Notes: generated from the sequence alone by a model not told the origin. A stretch of 64,000 bases of DNA from an uncultured Bacilli bacterium (GCA_948479395.1 CAOLUI010000002.1:1-64000), one strand, 5' to 3'; positions 44,295 through 53,099 are shown, counted from the first letter of the stretch. A program made the numbers and translations.

Positions 44295-45467
44295 TTAAAT
44301 ATCTATTTCTAAATCTTCATCTATAATGTCATTTTCTATAAGATTTTCTTCTTTTATGCGTTTAGCATTTTGGTTAATTAACTTTACAATATCTTCTAAT
44401 TTATTTTGATACATATGAGAATAAGTATTTAGTGTTTCATCTATTTTAGTGTGTCCTAGATATTTTGCTACTAAAGTAATACTAGCACCATAATTAATTA
44501 AGAATGAAGCACAAGAATGTCTAAAATCATGTACTCTAATTTGTTTAACTCCTGCTTCTTTACAATTAGCATTTTTTCTTCTTCTAATTGTATCTTTATG
44601 AATAGGAAGATCATTTCCAAAAACATACCACTCTTGACTAAAATTTTGATATTGTTTTTGACTATTATATAACTTTTCTAAATCTTCTAATAGAATATCA
44701 TTGATAGGTAAATCTCTGTTGCTATTTTTAGTTTTTAAAGGACTCAATCTATAATTATCAATACTATAAATAGATGGAATTTGTTTATAAATTTTCATCA
44801 TTTTATTATTAAAATCAATGTCTTTCCATTGTAGTCCACGAAGTTCACCTTTACGAAGCCCCATATAATATAATGTTTCAAATAAAGGTCTAAATAATAT
44901 ATCATTTTCTACTGATATAAATTTATTAAACTCTTCGATAGTAAAAAATTCCATTTCTTTCTTTAATTCGTTTGGATTAGTAAAATTAGTCATTTTGTTG
45001 TACATGGGAGCAAAGTTAAAATCATACCATCTTGTACCAAAATTTAATATTGCTTTTACAAATTTAAATAAATCATTTTTATAAGAAGTGGCAAGAGGTA
45101 ATTTATTAATTTCCTTTTTCCACAATTCAAAATGTTTAATATTCATTTCTCGTAATTTAATTTTATCAAATAATTCTAAATATTTAATTCTATCTCTATA
45201 AGTTTTTATAGTGCTTTCTCTAACCTTATCACTTTGGTATTCATAAAATGTTAAATATAAATCTTTAAAAGTCATATCTCTATGATTAATTGTTTGATCT
45301 AGTGATAACAAAAATTGTCTTTCTGCTTCTTGAGCTTCTTTTTTAGTCATATATTTTTTAGAACGATATAATTTATTTACACCATCTAAACCTTTGTAAT
45401 AAGTAGAAAAGTACCATTTTCTACCATCCTTAGTTTGTTCTTTTGCTTTTGCTTGAAAAATTGCTAT
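44295..45467 (-). CDS. Tyrosine-recombinase integrase of element B, apparent ATA start
   Basis: All catalytic positions are present: Arg in LYYMGLRKGELRGLQW, HDFRHSCASFL, LGHTKIDETLNTYSHM. The first ATG of the frame (45350) would remove the arm-binding domain, yet sequence homologous to the first 40 residues of the element A integrase (KEQTKDGRKWYFSTYYKGLDG) continues upstream of it. In this frame the codon matching the ATG of the paralogue is ATA (45467-45465), with GAAAGGGTG eight bases before; a TGA stop lies three codons earlier. Either ATA or a nearby ATT is used, or the protein is N-terminally short. Confidence 0.85.
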   Translation of the reverse strand: MAIFQAKAKEQTKDGRKWYFSTYYKGLDGVNKLYRSKKYMTKKEAQEAERQFLLSLDQTINHRDMTFKDLYLTFYEYQSDKVRESTIKTYRDRIKYLELFDKIKLREMNIKHFELWKKEINKLPLATSYKNDLFKFVKAILNFGTRWYDFNFAPMYNKMTNFTNPNELKKEMEFFTIEEFNKFISVENDILFRPLFETLYYMGLRKGELRGLQWKDIDFNNKMMKIYKQIPSIYSIDNYRLSPLKTKNSNRDLPINDILLEDLEKLYNSQKQYQNFSQEWYVFGNDLPIHKDTIRRRKNANCKEAGVKQIRVHDFRHSCASFLINYGASITLVAKYLGHTKIDETLNTYSHMYQNKLEDIVKLINQNAKRIKEENLIENDIIDEDLEIDI

Positions 45468-45485
45468 AAAACATCACCCTTTCTT

Positions 45486-46928
45486 TTATATTTCAATTTC
45501 ATAATCACCTTTGTCTTTTATTTCGTTTTTATCATAATCATAATAATCGTTATTTATTGCATCTACTATATCTTCATAATCCTCTAATTTTTCTTTGGGT
45601 TTATCTCGTTTTAATAATTTATCTATTGCCTTACACATTTTTTTGAATAGACTTTTCCACTTATTAACTTCAGTTTCTAGTTTAGATTTTAGACTTTCAA
45701 TATTGTTATTTAATATATCTACCAATTCACTTAATTTATTAATTTCTTCTTTTTGATCTTGAATAGTAGATTTTTGTTCTTTAATAATTTCATTCCTTTT
45801 TAGGAGTTCCTTATTGTTTTTAAAAGTCTTATTTTCTTCAGTCAGTTTATTTATTTCAATATCTTTATTAGCATTATCTGTAGATAAGATTATTATTTTA
45901 TGCTCTAAGCCACGAGTATATTTTATGATTCTAAAAACATCTTCTTCTTTATAGCCACCAAATTTCCTTTTAACAGGATTTAAAAGTTCTTTATTACTAT
46001 TATTATTTTCAATGTTTTTAAGACCATTTTTAGAGTTTTCTATAATCTTTAAGGTATTTTCCCTTTCTTTATTTAATTCTTCTAATTCAGCTTTTTTCTC
46101 GGCTATATCATAGTCTAATTTAGTTTGGTTTTCTTTATTAGCTCCTATATCACCACGATAAAGATTAAATCCTTTTTCCGTAATAAACTTATTGAAGTCA
46201 TTTTGCATTTGGTGAAAAGATAGCTTACCACCCTTATCTTTCCAAAATTGATCGTTATTTAAAAAGTTACCTTCAATTTCATCATAGATGATTTTTCCTT
46301 TGTCATCACGAAGTAATTTAGAAACTATAGAAGTAGTACCATCTTTCTTTTTTACTTCTTCTTTGATAATATTTTCATTTTTATCTTTTACAAAACATTT
46401 CCTTTTAACTTTATTAACAACAGGAATAAAATAGGCTTGCAAGTGTGGAGTATCTTCATCATAATGAACCTGAGCGAAAAGTATATTTTCTTCACCTACA
46501 TAATTCTTTAAAAACTCTATACAACAGTCAAAAAAGTAGGTAACAGCATTTGGTATATCTTCTTTTGATTCTATAATGGGAATCATTACTGCTTGTCCTT
46601 TTTTATCTCCTGTATGATAAGTTCTGCCACTATCTTTAAATTTCATTCCAAGTGATTGGAAAAACTCAGGTCCACTTGTAAATATTACACCGTTTAATAG
46701 ATTAGTATTAGGTCTATCTAGATATTCAATTTTTCTTTTCTTTAAAGTCGTTTTTACTTCTTGATATAAATTTGGTTGTTGAAGTGAAACATATTCGTAG
46801 TTATATATTGTTCTTTCAATATCGTAATTACCTGTACCTTTTCTTTTATTCATTTCAACTCCAATATTATAAAGATCATCTTTCTTATATTGAGTTTCTA
46901 CTCGTACTACTTGTTTGCCATCATACAA
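45486..46928 (-). CDS. MobV-type relaxase of element B
   Basis: 480 residues, starting at TTG with AAAGGAGG seven bases upstream. Very similar over its full length to the relaxase at 35170-36603, including the metal-site motif QVHYDEDTPHLQAYF and the C-terminal coiled coil. The 5' leader and the block at 46984-47007 are also shared. Would nick oriT for mobilisation by a helper element. Confidence 0.93.
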   Translation of the reverse strand: MYDGKQVVRVETQYKKDDLYNIGVEMNKRKGTGNYDIERTIYNYEYVSLQQPNLYQEVKTTLKKRKIEYLDRPNTNLLNGVIFTSGPEFFQSLGMKFKDSGRTYHTGDKKGQAVMIPIIESKEDIPNAVTYFFDCCIEFLKNYVGEENILFAQVHYDEDTPHLQAYFIPVVNKVKRKCFVKDKNENIIKEEVKKKDGTTSIVSKLLRDDKGKIIYDEIEGNFLNNDQFWKDKGGKLSFHQMQNDFNKFITEKGFNLYRGDIGANKENQTKLDYDIAEKKAELEELNKERENTLKIIENSKNGLKNIENNNSNKELLNPVKRKFGGYKEEDVFRIIKYTRGLEHKIIILSTDNANKDIEINKLTEENKTFKNNKELLKRNEIIKEQKSTIQDQKEEINKLSELVDILNNNIESLKSKLETEVNKWKSLFKKMCKAIDKLLKRDKPKEKLEDYEDIVDAINNDYYDYDKNEIKDKGDYEIEI

Positions 46929-46983
46929 TTTTTATCCTCCTTTGCTTATGTTTCTTTAGTAGTAGAGGTCATTTATGACCTAT

Positions 46984-47030
46984 CTCACTAGGGCATAGCC
47001 CAATCGTGAGTTTAGGGACACGTCCCTAAA
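46984..47030 (-). other. Candidate oriT of element B
   Basis: 46984-47007 repeats the element A block with GGGCATAGCCC (46991-47001). The neighbouring hairpin is TTTAGGGA/TCCCTAAA (47011-47030), paired like the one in A but with different bases, so its pairing is kept by compensating changes. Confidence 0.55.
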
Positions 47031-47074
47031 AACCCTGAATATTTTTTGTTCGCAAAAAATATATAATATAAATA

Positions 47075-48022
47075 TTAATAATTAATCATAGGTTCTTCAT
47101 ATCTTGCAATATAAACTCTTTCATTAGATGTTCTTTTCTTTGTGATATGCAAACCTTCTTTTTCTAAAGTAATTAAATTATTATTTAGTAGCTTACCAAA
47201 TACTGATGGTTGTATCATTAAACCTAATGTACTGGTAATTTCAGATATAGTAAAAGAGAATTCTTTTTTCTTAATAGCATAATTCAAAAATATTTTTAAC
47301 TCGTTACTTAATTCTTCAATTTCCTCATTAACTACTTCAAATATTAAATTCTCTTTTCTTTTTAAAATAAAATCTCGACTTTCATAATCTCGACTTTGAT
47401 AATTAAAATAAATTTTATCTTTTAAATTATTATCTAATTTTAAAGTGATAATTCCATCTACAGCACCATCAATAGCAGTACTACCTAATGTAGTATTTGT
47501 TTTATTTAGATGATGAAGTAACAATACAGTAATTCCATACTTAGAGCATAATTTTCTATATTTAGGTAATACTATTTGTGCCATATCTTGGTAATTATAT
47601 AAGTCAAATTTATCATTTATATAAACTCCATTAAACATATCAATTATTACAAACTTACCTTGATTGATATTAGCAAATTCACTAATCTTTTCTTCTAAAT
47701 CATCTAGGTTTAATTTCTTTTTATCTGATTCTTGTTCTATTAAAAAGAAATTGCTATTAAACTCTAAACTCATTTTCTTAATACGATCAGCAATTTGCGA
47801 AGAATCCATTTCTGTGCTAATATATAAGACAGGTGATGGATTTACTTTAAATCCTAAAAATATTGTTCCTGTTGCAATAGCATGAGCAAGTTGTAGAGCT
47901 AATAATGACTTGCCCACTTTAGGACGAGCAACTAAACAATATAAGCCATTAGATTTCATAAGACTATCAACTATGAAATCTTTTTTTGTGCAATTATTTA
48001 GTATTTCATTAATTGTTTTCAA
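47075..48022 (-). CDS. RepA-like RecA-fold ATPase of element B
   Basis: 315 residues, paralogue of the protein at 36784 with the same motifs: ARPKVGKSLLALQLAHA (Walker A), LYISTEMDSSQIADRIKK, KFVIIDMFNGVY (Walker B) and LLLHHLNKTNTTLGSTAIDG. The C-terminal winged-helix-like part is more diverged. The likely role is replication or partition of the excised circle. Confidence 0.8.
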   Translation of the reverse strand: MKTINEILNNCTKKDFIVDSLMKSNGLYCLVARPKVGKSLLALQLAHAIATGTIFLGFKVNPSPVLYISTEMDSSQIADRIKKMSLEFNSNFFLIEQESDKKKLNLDDLEEKISEFANINQGKFVIIDMFNGVYINDKFDLYNYQDMAQIVLPKYRKLCSKYGITVLLLHHLNKTNTTLGSTAIDGAVDGIITLKLDNNLKDKIYFNYQSRDYESRDFILKRKENLIFEVVNEEIEELSNELKIFLNYAIKKKEFSFTISEITSTLGLMIQPSVFGKLLNNNLITLEKEGLHITKKRTSNERVYIARYEEPMINY

Positions 48023-48034
48023 ATTTTCTCCTTT

Positions 48035-48274
48035 CTAATTAATTCCTTCTTTTGACATCTTTTGAAGATAATTAATATTAATTTTTAAATAATTCACAAC
48101 TTCATTCATTGGCAACAATTTACTAGGTAATTGATAACCTTTGTTTAACAAATTAATTCTAATTTCACTTTTCAATTTAGAAGCACTATTTTTGCCTAAA
48201 CCTGTAAGTTTTCTTAAGTCATTTAAGTCACACCATTGTTTAGAAATCAAATATAATGTTTCTTTTGCGGTCAT
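48035..48274 (-). CDS. Small helix-turn-helix protein of element B (DUF3173-like)
   Basis: 79 residues, aligned end to end with the 77-residue protein at 37745: MTAKETLYLISKQWCDLNDLRKL, then LGKNSASKLKSEIR and LPMNEVVNYLKININYL. First gene of the minus-strand operon. Excisionase or replication control are possible roles. Confidence 0.6.
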   Translation of the reverse strand: MTAKETLYLISKQWCDLNDLRKLTGLGKNSASKLKSEIRINLLNKGYQLPSKLLPMNEVVNYLKININYLQKMSKEGIN

Positions 48275-48300
48275 TTATTCACCTCACTTTCTATAACTAA

Positions 48301-48440
48301 ATGAGGTTCAAAAACCACTTATTTTTGAACCTCTCTATAATAATTATTACATATTTCTACTATATTAGTCAATATATAATCGTACAAAAAGTTCAAAAAT
48401 AATAAAATTTATTGTTTTTAGGTTCAAAATAGTATATAAT
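48301..48440. promoter_or_regulatory. Operators and promoter of the element B repressor
   Basis: GAGGTTCAAAAA and TTTTTGAACCTC (48301-48335) form an inverted repeat before the minus-strand operon. GTTCAAAA half-sites recur at about 48391 and 48422. The repressor promoter is TTGTTT (48412-48417), 17 bases, TATAAT (48435-48440), with a half-site between. The operator word differs from element A (CTTACA), so the two repressors probably do not cross-react. Confidence 0.6.
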
Positions 48441-48459
48441 GAATATACGAGGTGTTTTT

Positions 48460-48987
48460 ATGGAAGATCAAACTGTTGGTATGTTAATAACAGAAGCTAG
48501 AGAGAAAAAAGGAATATCAAAAAATCAACTAGCAGAGTTATGTGGTGTAAGTCATACTGAAATAGCAAGAATTGAATCTGGAGAACGAGAAGTACCAAAT
48601 CCTAAAACTTTAAGAAAGATAAGTAAATATATAGATGTAAACTTTAATGAATTAATGTATGCTGCTGGATTAGGTTTACAGCTTGGCCCTGAAAGTTCTT
48701 TATTAAAAGAATATCATTCTAGTTTAAGAGGTCCAAAATTAAAAGAAGCATTGGTAAATGCTTTCTGTAGTTTACAAAACTGTAATAAATTTGAAGAATT
48801 TTTAAAAAAGAAGTTAGAAGATAAAAAGTTATCAGAAGAAGAAAAAGAAATTGTTAGACAAACAAAAGAAGATAATTTTTATCAAATTCTTACTATTTAC
48901 GAAACTATAAACCAATTACAAAAAGCTTTAAGACATGAAAAAGTTGAGAATACTGATGAAGATAGTTTATTAGAAAATGACAAATGA
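48460..48987 (+). CDS. Xre-family repressor of element B
   Basis: 175 residues from the ATG at 48460 with GAGGTG five bases upstream; an ATG at 48439 overlaps the -10. HTH at about 8-60: AREKKGISKNQLAELCGVSHTEIARIESGEREVPNPKTLRKISKYI. The remainder is helical and charged. Divergent from the mobility operon, with operators in front. Probably autoregulated. Confidence 0.88.
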   Translation: MEDQTVGMLITEAREKKGISKNQLAELCGVSHTEIARIESGEREVPNPKTLRKISKYIDVNFNELMYAAGLGLQLGPESSLLKEYHSSLRGPKLKEALVNAFCSLQNCNKFEEFLKKKLEDKKLSEEEKEIVRQTKEDNFYQILTIYETINQLQKALRHEKVENTDEDSLLENDK

Positions 48988-49032
48988 CAGATAGATAAGG
49001 GGACCTATATTTTAATGTCATAGTGTCATAGA
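48977..49032. repeat. Inverted repeat with TGACA words, element B
   Basis: TGACAAATGACAG, then about 26 bases with GGGGACC, then TGTCATAGTGTCATA. It matches the spacing and words of the element at 40891-40951, though the inner stem is weaker. It overlaps the stop of the repressor and precedes the cargo operon. Confidence 0.45.
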
Positions 49033-49052
49033 TACAAAGAGGTGATTAAAAA

Positions 49053-49580
49053 ATGGAAATTACTTTATTAAGACATGCTGAAAGTGAATATAATAAAATA
49101 GGATTATTGCAAGGTAGAATAGATTGTAATTTAAGTGATGAAGGTATAAGGCAAACTAGAGAAAGAGTTAAATCATTTGATAGTAGTAGTTATGATGTAT
49201 GTTTCACATCACCATTAAAAAGAACTCTATTAACAGCTCAAATATTAGTTCCTAATTTACCAATTATTTGTGATGATCGTATTATCGAAAGAAGTTTAGG
49301 TGACTGGGAAGATACACCAACATCTGATGAAAAGAAATTTTTATTAAATAATATTAATTCAACTCCACCTAATGGGGAATCAACTTTAGAAATAACAAAA
49401 AGAGTTGAGAACTTTGTTGAATTCTTAAAAGATAACTATAGTGATAAAAGAGTTCTTATAGTTACTCATGCTGGAATTGTTTATGCAATTCAAGTAGCAC
49501 TTGGTTTAGAAGTGAAACCTATAAACAATTTAGAAACATTAACTATTGATTTAGAAAATAAACACCAAATAAAAAGATAA
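49053..49580 (+). CDS. Histidine phosphatase family protein
   Basis: 175 residues. LLRHAESEYN gives the phospho-accepting His 8 with Arg 7; SPLKRTLLTA holds the second Arg; IIERSLGDWED the Glu; VTHAGIVYA His 139. A complete phosphoglycerate-mutase-like (branch 1) active site. Likely a small-molecule phosphatase. First cargo gene of element B, with AAGAGGTGAT. Confidence 0.88.
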   Translation: MEITLLRHAESEYNKIGLLQGRIDCNLSDEGIRQTRERVKSFDSSSYDVCFTSPLKRTLLTAQILVPNLPIICDDRIIERSLGDWEDTPTSDEKKFLLNNINSTPPNGESTLEITKRVENFVEFLKDNYSDKRVLIVTHAGIVYAIQVALGLEVKPINNLETLTIDLENKHQIKR

Positions 49581-49599
49581 AATATAAAAGGAGAATATT

Positions 49600-50439
49600 A
49601 TGGTAAAGGAAACTGAAAATTTAATTGAAATTTATAAATTATCTGATGAAGAACATAAAAAAGTTTTAGAATGTCTTAAAAATAATTTATTTATTGGTAA
49701 GGTATCAGGAAAAACTCCATCAATAGTATTTGTTATAGGTCAGCCAGGTAGTGGTAAAACTACTTTTATAGAAAATTCCGATTTATCTAATTATTTAATT
49801 ATTAATTCTGATGAGTATCGTTATCTTAGCAAATATTCTAAAGAAATTTTATCTAAATATCCAACTCAGTATGCAAAACTTACAAATTATGATGCACACT
49901 TATGGGGTGATGAATTATTTGATTATGCAATACAAAATGGATATTCTGTTTTGAGAGAAAAGGCTCCAATTGATTTTAGTTTATTAGAACTAATTAAGAC
50001 TATATCAAATAATTTCAAAGTTATAATAAATGTGGTTGTTGAAGGAAATTTGGAAAGTTTATTAAGAACCAGAGAAAGATATGAAAAAGAAATACTAGAA
50101 AACAATAATGCAAAATTATCCAGTATTGAAGCTCATAATAATTGTTATAACTTATTACCAACCTTTATATCGATGTGTATATCACTTGGTATAAAAGTTA
50201 ATTATGTTGTAAAAGGAGATATAATTTTGGCTTTAAATAATCCTCTAGAGCTATTACAAAATATTAGAGCAGAGAGTAATGAAAAAGCTAGTCTTAATTA
50301 TAAAGAGAGAATAGATAAAATTAAAGAATCTATGATAAATAGAAATGCACCTGAAGATCAGTTTAATGAACTTCAGAAAATTGAAGATATATATATTCAG
50401 GTAAATGGTGTTAATAACAATAAAATATCTAAAAAATAA
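49600..50439 (+). CDS. Zeta-toxin-like P-loop kinase
   Basis: 279 residues. Walker A FVIGQPGSGKTTF (about 44-56), LIINSDEYRYL (Asp 71, Arg 74, the zeta substrate-site motif) and LRTRERYEKEIL with the lid arginines. Zeta toxins phosphorylate UDP-N-acetylglucosamine and block cell-wall synthesis, but many relatives are not toxins. No epsilon-type antitoxin gene lies beside it, and its neighbours look metabolic, so a small-molecule kinase role may be more likely here. Confidence 0.75.
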   Translation: MVKETENLIEIYKLSDEEHKKVLECLKNNLFIGKVSGKTPSIVFVIGQPGSGKTTFIENSDLSNYLIINSDEYRYLSKYSKEILSKYPTQYAKLTNYDAHLWGDELFDYAIQNGYSVLREKAPIDFSLLELIKTISNNFKVIINVVVEGNLESLLRTRERYEKEILENNNAKLSSIEAHNNCYNLLPTFISMCISLGIKVNYVVKGDIILALNNPLELLQNIRAESNEKASLNYKERIDKIKESMINRNAPEDQFNELQKIEDIYIQVNGVNNNKISKK

Positions 50440-50461
50440 TATAATGAAAGCGAGTGAAATT

Positions 50462-51393
50462 ATGAGAAAAGCATATTCTGTAATTACAAATTTTAGTGAT
50501 GAAGCAATTAGAATATTAAAAGATAATAATATTGATTTGACAATAAGAAATTCTGAAGTTGTTCCTAATTCCGAAGAATTAATTACTTTACTTCAAGAAT
50601 ATGACATTATAATAATTGGAGTAAAAACTATTGTTAAAAAAGAAATTCTTGAACATATAGATTCTCATAAAGTAATAGCAACTTTATCTATTGGATTAGA
50701 TCATATAGATAATGAGGTAAAAAAATCTAATTTAGTTACAGTTTTAAATATAAAGGATGCTAATACAGTTTCTGTAGCAGAGCATATTTTCTCCTTTATC
50801 CTTTCGCTTAATAAAAGAATAACAGAATCAAATGACTTGGTATTACAAAAGAAAGGACATAAAAAGAATTTGCATGAAAGACCTGAAGATATAAGTGGTA
50901 AGAAATTAGTTTAATAGGTGCAGGAAATATCACAAAAGAAGTTATAAAAATAGCTAAAATATTTAATATGGAAATATCTTGTTTTACTAGAACTCTTCAT
51001 AAACACAACGATTTATTAAATTTAGGAATTAATTTTAAAACCTTAGATGAAATATTAAAAGAAAGTGATATTATTAATGTAAGTATTCCTTTAACAGATG
51101 AAACTAGAAATTTAATATCTAAAGATAAGATTGATTTAATAAAATCAACAGCAACATTTATTAATACTTCTAGAACTGATATAGTAGATACAAAAGCATT
51201 AATAGAAAAGGCAGATGAATATAATACTTTCTATGTAGGACTTGATATAGATTTAGGTGGGTATGAAGAAATATTTTCTAAATTTAGAAATAATGTGATT
51301 GTAACTCCTCATATAGCGGGTGTATCAAAACAAGCTATAACAAGAATGGATAATGAACTTGCAAACAAGATTGTAAAAATAGTTAGGAGATGA
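50462..51393 (+). pseudogene. D-2-hydroxyacid dehydrogenase, broken by a one-base frameshift
   Basis: The first part (50462-50914) has the substrate-binding half: ATLSIGLDHIDNEV, VAEHIFSFILSLNKR, ISGKKLV. The second part continues in another frame: LIGAGNITKEVIKIAKIFNM (NAD-binding GxGxx), NVSIPLTDETRNLISKD, FINTSRTDIVDTKALIEK and TPHIAGVSKQAITRMDNE (catalytic His). One missing T at about 50911-50914 (GTTTAATA in place of GTTTTAATA) separates them. All catalytic segments are otherwise kept. A recent mutation or a sequencing error are both possible. Start at 50462 chosen over 50444. Confidence 0.85.
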
Positions 51394-51397
51394 TGGT

Positions 51398-52516
51398 ATG
51401 AATCTAAATGAAATAAATCAAAGAATTAGTGATAGATTAGATTGCTTTTATTGGCAGACGGATAGAAAAATAAGTGCTAAAAAAGCAGCCATGATATGGA
51501 AAGATAGACATTCTGCTATAACTAATGAAGAATTGTTAGATATGATTAATGCAGAATTAAAAGAAGATAAATTAGCATACATCAAACCATTTGATGAAAA
51601 TGCCCAAACAAGTTTAGGAAATGTAAATTCAGTAAGAGTTGGAGTTTTAGAAAGTGGAAAAGAGGTAATAATAAGATGTCATCCAAAAGGTATAAGAAAT
51701 GGTTATTTCTATGCTGAAAGTTTAGCCTCTCAAATTGCATTAAAAAATGGACTTCCTGCTTATAAAACTTATTATATTCACGAATTAGAAAATGAAAGTG
51801 ATATCTCTTATCAAGTTATAGAGAAATTAGAGGGGGATACAGTTCAATTTAGTTTAAAAGAACATCCTGAAAATGAAGAACAACTTGTTATTGAAATGGG
51901 AAAAACTATGGCAAGACTTCATAAAATAAGAGTTAATGGATTTGGTCCTTTTGATAATGAACAAGCTAAGAATGGTAATTTAAAAGGGTTACATAAATCA
52001 CTAAAAGATTCAATAAATGCAGGATTAGAAGAAAATCTTGAAAGATTAGTTACATACAATATTTTAACCAAAGAAGTAGCAGATAAAATGAAAAAACTAT
52101 TTGATGATAACGAATTACTTAACTCAGATACATCAGTTTTAATTCATAATGATTTTGCTGATTGGAATTTATTAACTGATGGTAATACTATAACAGGTAT
52201 TATAGATTGGGATGAATGTGTTGCAGGAAATCCTATTCAAGAAATAGCTTGTTGGTCAACATTCTTTGATCCAGAAAGAATCAAACCATTTTTAAAAGGA
52301 TATTTTAGTGAAACAGCAGTATATGATAATTTTGATGAGATGTTTCAATTAATGAGATTAAGATATACCATTTCAAAAATGGCTTTAAGAATCAAAAGAT
52401 ACACATATGAGCAAACACCATTTTTAAAAAGTATGATTGAAAAGGGAGAAAAACATTTAGAAGAGTTATCAGAAATATTTAATCTTAATGAAAATATTAA
52501 TATTCAGAATAAATAA
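51398..52516 (+). CDS. Aminoglycoside-phosphotransferase/choline-kinase family protein
   Basis: 372 residues. SVRVGVLESGKEVIIRCHPKG is the ATP-side region, and VLIHNDFADWNLLTDGNTITGIIDWDECVAGNP holds the catalytic Asp (about 252) and metal Asp (about 270). The full kinase fold is present, with an N-terminal extension of about 70 residues. Could inactivate an antibiotic or phosphorylate a metabolite; sequence alone does not say. Coupled closely to the dehydrogenase gene. Confidence 0.82.
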   Translation: MNLNEINQRISDRLDCFYWQTDRKISAKKAAMIWKDRHSAITNEELLDMINAELKEDKLAYIKPFDENAQTSLGNVNSVRVGVLESGKEVIIRCHPKGIRNGYFYAESLASQIALKNGLPAYKTYYIHELENESDISYQVIEKLEGDTVQFSLKEHPENEEQLVIEMGKTMARLHKIRVNGFGPFDNEQAKNGNLKGLHKSLKDSINAGLEENLERLVTYNILTKEVADKMKKLFDDNELLNSDTSVLIHNDFADWNLLTDGNTITGIIDWDECVAGNPIQEIACWSTFFDPERIKPFLKGYFSETAVYDNFDEMFQLMRLRYTISKMALRIKRYTYEQTPFLKSMIEKGEKHLEELSEIFNLNENINIQNK

Positions 52517-52528
52517 AGGAGGAAAATT

Positions 52529-52894
52529 ATGAATAAGGAAAAATATGAAAGTTGGACAAAAGAATTTATGGAATCTTGGAAAGAATTGGATTGGGAAAGA
52601 ACTTTAAATACATTAGATAAAAATGTTGAATATTATGAAAATCCAATCGATAAACCATGTAGTAATTTTGAAGAAGTAACAAACTTATGGAATGTCGTTG
52701 CTGATAATCAAAAAGATATAGATTATAAGTTTGAAATTGTTGCTTTTAATGAAAATACTTGTATTATTAATTGGCAAATGACTAGAGTAATGACAAAAAT
52801 AAATGAAAAACAAGAAATTGATGGTATATTTCAAATCTCATTAAATAATGAGGGTAAATGTACATATTTTAAACAATGGAGATTTACAAGATAA
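52529..52894 (+). CDS. SnoaL/NTF2-like protein
   Basis: 121 residues. WTKEFMESWKELDWERTLNTLDKNVEYYENPI is the helix-then-pocket start of the NTF2-like fold, and CTYFKQWRFT the last strand. These proteins act as small-molecule isomerases or cyclases, or simply bind ligands. AAAGGAGG precedes the ATG. Last intact cargo gene of element B. Confidence 0.75.
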   Translation: MNKEKYESWTKEFMESWKELDWERTLNTLDKNVEYYENPIDKPCSNFEEVTNLWNVVADNQKDIDYKFEIVAFNENTCIINWQMTRVMTKINEKQEIDGIFQISLNNEGKCTYFKQWRFTR

Positions 52895-52916
52895 TTAGTT
52901 AATTAAAAATTAAAAT

Positions 52917-52935
52917 TTTAGGTAATAATTAGGTA
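52917..52935 (+). repeat. Right arm-site repeats of element B
   Basis: Exact 19-base copy of 42476-42494, about 120 bases before the right att core. Confidence 0.6.
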
Positions 52936-53053
52936 TTAAAATTCTAGATTTTTATTAAAATTTTCTAATTATTATTAATTAAAAATAAGCAAAATTAAAC
53001 TAAAAATAAGGGAAAAGTGAAAAATTGTTTCAAAAAGAACTGAAAAAATTTCG

Positions 53054-53085
53054 CCCCCTGAAGAGTCAGCGAAAGCTGGCTCACT
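53054..53085 (+). other. att junction C with its own terminator
   Basis: Core CCCCCTGAAG (53054-53063), then GAGTCAGC (53063-53070), GAAA, GCTGGCTC (53075-53082) and T-rich sequence. It is the right end of element B and the left end of the decayed third element. Confidence 0.65.
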
Positions 53086-53099
53086 TTTATTATTATAAA

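Noticed and set aside
49600..50439. Epsilon-zeta toxin-antitoxin pair
   Set aside because: No small epsilon-like gene adjoins the zeta-like kinase; its neighbours are enzyme genes.
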